6,996 nt of DNA from Thermomicrobiales bacterium (lineage in GTDB: Bacteria > Chloroflexota > Chloroflexia > Thermomicrobiales > UBA6265). Each line of letters begins with the position of its first letter. Positions within the stretch are counted from its first letter, which is position 1. Made by a program: the position numbers and the translations under genes. Below the pieces are notes generated by a model. That model had not been told where the DNA came from. It ran no database searches and saw nothing but the letters and a program-made list of their open reading frames with translations. Below, one piece after another: positions 4,672 through 6,996 of this stretch. The stretch lies in assembly GCA_030447145.1 (NCBI GenBank), contig JAUJLY010000149.1:1-6996 (forward strand), read 5' to 3'.

Positions 4672-6127
4672 TATCAATGTAGGAAAAACTCGTCTTGTAG
4701 AACTCGAACGAGCCGCGCTTCTTGAGTTGCTCCTTGACCCGACGCCGACCTTCGAGCGCAAGTTCAACGTAATCGCGGATCTCGTCCACAGTGTACGCAC
4801 CGTCAGGATGGAGCAGCTTCAACAGACCGCTGACCGTTCTTCGCGCCGCGGTGGCATCGCGTCCCTCGACGTGAGAGCCAAAGCGAAAGTGTCGCCCGAC
4901 CTGGTCGTAGCGGTTTTCCTTTCGCAGTACGCGAAACGCCTCGGCCAGATAATCGGTGACGAATCCATAACGGGTTGTAAGGAGATCGCTCGAATTCTTA
5001 GGCACTTCCCAGCCGGGCACATAGAAGTGCAATCGGTCCATCAGCGCAAGGTCGAATTCCTTGAGCAGAGGTTGGAACAGATCCATCCCGGCGTTCTGGA
5101 CCAACGTGTCAACGCTTTGATTGAGGTTGCCAACAAAGGCGAATGACGCGTCAGCCATCACCTGGGTGACCCTACGGCTGAATCGGCCGTTCGCCATATA
5201 GTCTTTCATGATCTGAATGGTGTCCGGATCCTGGACCTTCATCCCGCCGACCTCGTCGAAGGCGATGATGTCCCAGTGCCCGACGAGCCCTACCTGCCGC
5301 CGCGCATTGTTGTAGAAAAGATTCGCGCTGCTTGCCTTCCCGCCGGAGATGAGGATGGAATAGGGCGACATCTCGCTGAACGCGTAGCTCTTGCCCGTGC
5401 CCCGCGGTCCCAGTTCAATCAGGTTGTAGTTCCGCTCGACAAAGGGGATCAAGCGAGACAGGATGACGAGCTTTAGCCGCCGTTCCATGCGCGACGGGTC
5501 CAGGCCGGTGTTGCGAAGCAGGACGTCCAGCCACTGCTCGGTGGTGAATCCGCGACGTCCGTCGCAATACTCCTCGAAGTCAAAACGAGCGAGCTGGATC
5601 GGACGCATATCGGCGATGTGGAACGGGCTCTTCTTACGGTTGCGACTGGCGTCCTCGTCTTCGTCGGCACGGTACTCCAGGTCAACGATTGCCCAGATGC
5701 CGCCTTCGAGCAGTCGATCGTATTGGCGGTAGAAGCGCTCGTTGACGTGGATGCGGTCGAAACTGAAGTTGTCCATCGAGGCCCAGTACTTCATCTCACT
5801 GGGGACGAACCGCACCTCCACCCGATCGATGAAGCGGTGTCGACCCCGCTGCTCCACCAGCGACTGCGCCTTGTTCGCCTCATCGTGACGAAAATAGTTG
5901 TCACGGAGTGTCTGCTTGACTGCTTCAATGCCGAGCTGGATCTCGTGCGGATCATCTGACGCGCAATACCGCCCGAGCAGGTACTCCAGCACGTAGGACG
6001 GTACGTTCTCGCCGCCCTTGATCTGGTGCAGCAGGTCCTTGCGAACGACCTTGCCTGGGAACGTCCGCAGGAGAAGCTGGTCAAGCTGGTCTAGTCCCGT
6101 GACGACGGTCTCTATCATCTCGCTCAA
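4583..6127 (-). CDS. brxL: BrxL, BREX Lon-like AAA+ protein (frameshifted; N-terminal and AAA+ parts intact)
   Basis: A phage-restriction component of BREX systems: a DNA-binding AAA+ ring ATPase with a C-terminal Lon-like domain. The open frame gives 514 residues against about 690 in E. coli. The N-terminus has FPGKVVRKDLLHQIKGG (23-39) and VPSYVLEYLLGRYCASDDP (42-60), diagnostic of BrxL. The AAA+ core has Walker A GPRGTGKS (240-247), SGGKASSANLFYNN (261-274), Walker B DIIAFDE (286-292), a sensor-like VGNLNQ (332-337) and a likely arginine finger in MDRLHFYVPGWE (363-374). Homology runs to YKTSFSYID (477-485). From residue 486 the frame is wrong, ending in 29 unrelated residues at a stop at 4583; the true continuation is in another frame. 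The TTG start (6125-6127) overlaps the pglZ stop codon as TTGA, indicating translational coupling. ATG 6118 is an alternative. Probably inactive or altered as a restriction factor. Confidence 0.93.
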   Translation of the reverse strand: MSEMIETVVTGLDQLDQLLLRTFPGKVVRKDLLHQIKGGENVPSYVLEYLLGRYCASDDPHEIQLGIEAVKQTLRDNYFRHDEANKAQSLVEQRGRHRFIDRVEVRFVPSEMKYWASMDNFSFDRIHVNERFYRQYDRLLEGGIWAIVDLEYRADEDEDASRNRKKSPFHIADMRPIQLARFDFEEYCDGRRGFTTEQWLDVLLRNTGLDPSRMERRLKLVILSRLIPFVERNYNLIELGPRGTGKSYAFSEMSPYSILISGGKASSANLFYNNARRQVGLVGHWDIIAFDEVGGMKVQDPDTIQIMKDYMANGRFSRRVTQVMADASFAFVGNLNQSVDTLVQNAGMDLFQPLLKEFDLALMDRLHFYVPGWEVPKNSSDLLTTRYGFVTDYLAEAFRVLRKENRYDQVGRHFRFGSHVEGRDATAARRTVSGLLKLLHPDGAYTVDEIRDYVELALEGRRRVKEQLKKRGSFEFYKTSFSYIDRSGAGARGKWCDLPGALATLDGLHRRGQQ

Positions 6128-6996
6128 TCCAGTCGCGCGTTCTTCAGGGGCAGCCGAGCCAGGACGACGTTCGTTCGCGGGTCGATCGCCCGGACTTCAA
6201 CCGCATTGCCACTGAAACTGGGATCGATGAGGACCGGCACCTGGGTCACCTCGCCGGTGCGAAGCGTCACCTCGCCGGTAATGGGATCGCGGGCTTCGCA
6301 GTCCGCCGCATGACCGACACGGTCCGCCTTTGCGGTAGATCCGCTGTACGCCTCGATCCGAACGGGCAGTTCCGGAGTCAGCAGTGATGTCAATTGCACC
6401 ATCAGTCCGATCACCGTGGTGGTGAAACGGTCCGATCTATAGCTGATCACCACCTGCTCACTGCCGCCAATGGGAGCCTCGATCGCGTCTGCCCGCAGTG
6501 TGATGAGGGGTATGACACACTCCTGAAGTGACAACCCTTCATGGAAGTACCCGGCATCATCCCGGTACGTTTTGTATCCGGTTGGATACGCTACGTCCAA
6601 TCCAGGAGGATCGGTCTGGATGCCGAGGTCTGATGCCGGCAGCACCAGACTGCCCTCTGCCGAGCCGTGCCGAGTCCCGATTACCGCTCGTCGCTTCCGG
6701 TACAGCCATTCGCCTCCCGGTTCCGGGATGACGTCACCCGCGGGTATCTCGGGAACGAGCATGTGACCGTGATCTGACGCGATGACGAAGGTGGCATATC
6801 CAAGATCGCGCAGATGCTCGATCGCTCGCTTGATCTGGCCGATGACCTCGTCCATCACCTCGCGCGCGCGGTAGAGACTGCGGCCCTCACCTTCATCGTC
6901 GATATCCAGACTCCGCACGATCAGCAGCTGGCGATCACCAACCAGCTTCTTGTGCCGCTTCGGCGGCGTGTGAATCAGGTTGCCCAGCTCAACATC
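6124..6996 (-). CDS. pglZ: PglZ, BREX alkaline-phosphatase-superfamily protein (5' end outside window)
   Basis: The C-terminal 290 residues of a PglZ-domain protein. The frame is open to the window edge, so an apparent GTG start at 6916-6918 is internal. Visible landmarks are LLIVRSLDIDDEGEG (24-38), the metal-binding VIASDHGHML (71-80) with D75 and H76, and YFHEGLSLQECVIPLITL (150-167) with H152; these are typical PglZ / alkaline-phosphatase-fold positions. A beta-rich C-terminal domain of about 120 residues follows (FTTTVIGLMVQL to the end KNARLD). PglZ is a core BREX protein that works with the methyltransferase PglX; its catalytic role is not well defined. The stop codon overlaps the brxL start. 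The DIDDEGEG segment differs from the YHNxIDATGD-type motif I recall for type 1 PglZ, suggesting a different BREX type. The upstream BREX genes should lie beyond 6996. Confidence 0.9.
   Translation of the reverse strand, partial: DVELGNLIHTPPKRHKKLVGDRQLLIVRSLDIDDEGEGRSLYRAREVMDEVIGQIKRAIEHLRDLGYATFVIASDHGHMLVPEIPAGDVIPEPGGEWLYRKRRAVIGTRHGSAEGSLVLPASDLGIQTDPPGLDVAYPTGYKTYRDDAGYFHEGLSLQECVIPLITLRADAIEAPIGGSEQVVISYRSDRFTTTVIGLMVQLTSLLTPELPVRIEAYSGSTAKADRVGHAADCEARDPITGEVTLRTGEVTQVPVLIDPSFSGNAVEVRAIDPRTNVVLARLPLKNARLD

Noticed and set aside
4583..4800. Programmed ribosomal frameshifting in brxL
   Set aside because: No slippery heptamer or downstream pseudoknot is apparent at 4670-4680, the linker is shorter than in homologues, and the second frame has its own stop codon and truncation. 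Decay explains this better.
4727..5146. Plus-strand open frame of 139 codons
   Set aside because: It lies antisense within brxL, shows no recognisable domain, and is explained by codon bias of the real gene on the other strand.
6528..6766. Plus-strand open frames antisense to pglZ
   Set aside because: Proline/arginine-rich antisense translations of pglZ with no ribosome binding site or family features.

Overview
The window reads as a bacterial chromosome segment of roughly 55-60% GC with two unrelated halves that meet at a broken junction near position 4325-4332. The host cannot be named from sequence alone. The metal-transport proteins remind me of Chloroflexota (Thermomicrobia-like) or actinobacterial relatives. 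The secreted binding protein has an ordinary signal peptide with no lipobox cysteine. This taxonomic guess is weak.

Left half (1-3688): a transition-metal homeostasis locus. A Fur-family repressor, probably Zur-like, is on the minus strand (147-584). Divergent from it, on the plus strand, is a compact three-gene ABC importer of the zinc/manganese (cluster A-I) type: periplasmic or extracellular binding protein (846-1919), ATPase (1964-2824) and ABC-3 permease (2843-3688). The 261-bp divergent intergenic region holds a good sigma70-type promoter for the importer (745-773), a perfect 6-2-6 palindrome with an extra direct-repeat half-site just downstream (799-822), and, on the minus strand, a 10-codon mini-ORF with a near-ideal Shine-Dalgarno upstream of the repressor gene. 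The simplest model is that the repressor senses metal and blocks importer transcription at the palindrome. At the extreme left edge, minus-strand codons starting at 15 may begin another gene.

Middle (3689-4454): a 169-bp spacer with one hairpin, then the first half of an ABC-exporter membrane domain (homology 3858 to about 4325, locally as low as 40% GC) that stops abruptly.

Right half (about 4327-6996): the 3' end of a BREX phage-defence operon on the minus strand, pglZ (C-terminal 290 residues, running off the window) followed by brxL with a TTGA start/stop overlap. The brxL gene is damaged. It keeps its N-terminal and AAA+ parts (4673-6127), then has a frameshift at about 4672, a 6-bp tandem duplication creating an in-frame TGA (4366-4368), and loses the rest of its Lon-like domain where the exporter fragment begins tail-to-tail. 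The PglZ fragment lacks the motif I associate with type 1 PglZ, so this is probably a type 4-like or unclassified BREX. The most notable observations are the decayed and truncated brxL joined to a truncated exporter gene, the mini-ORF leader, and the putative metal-responsive operator.
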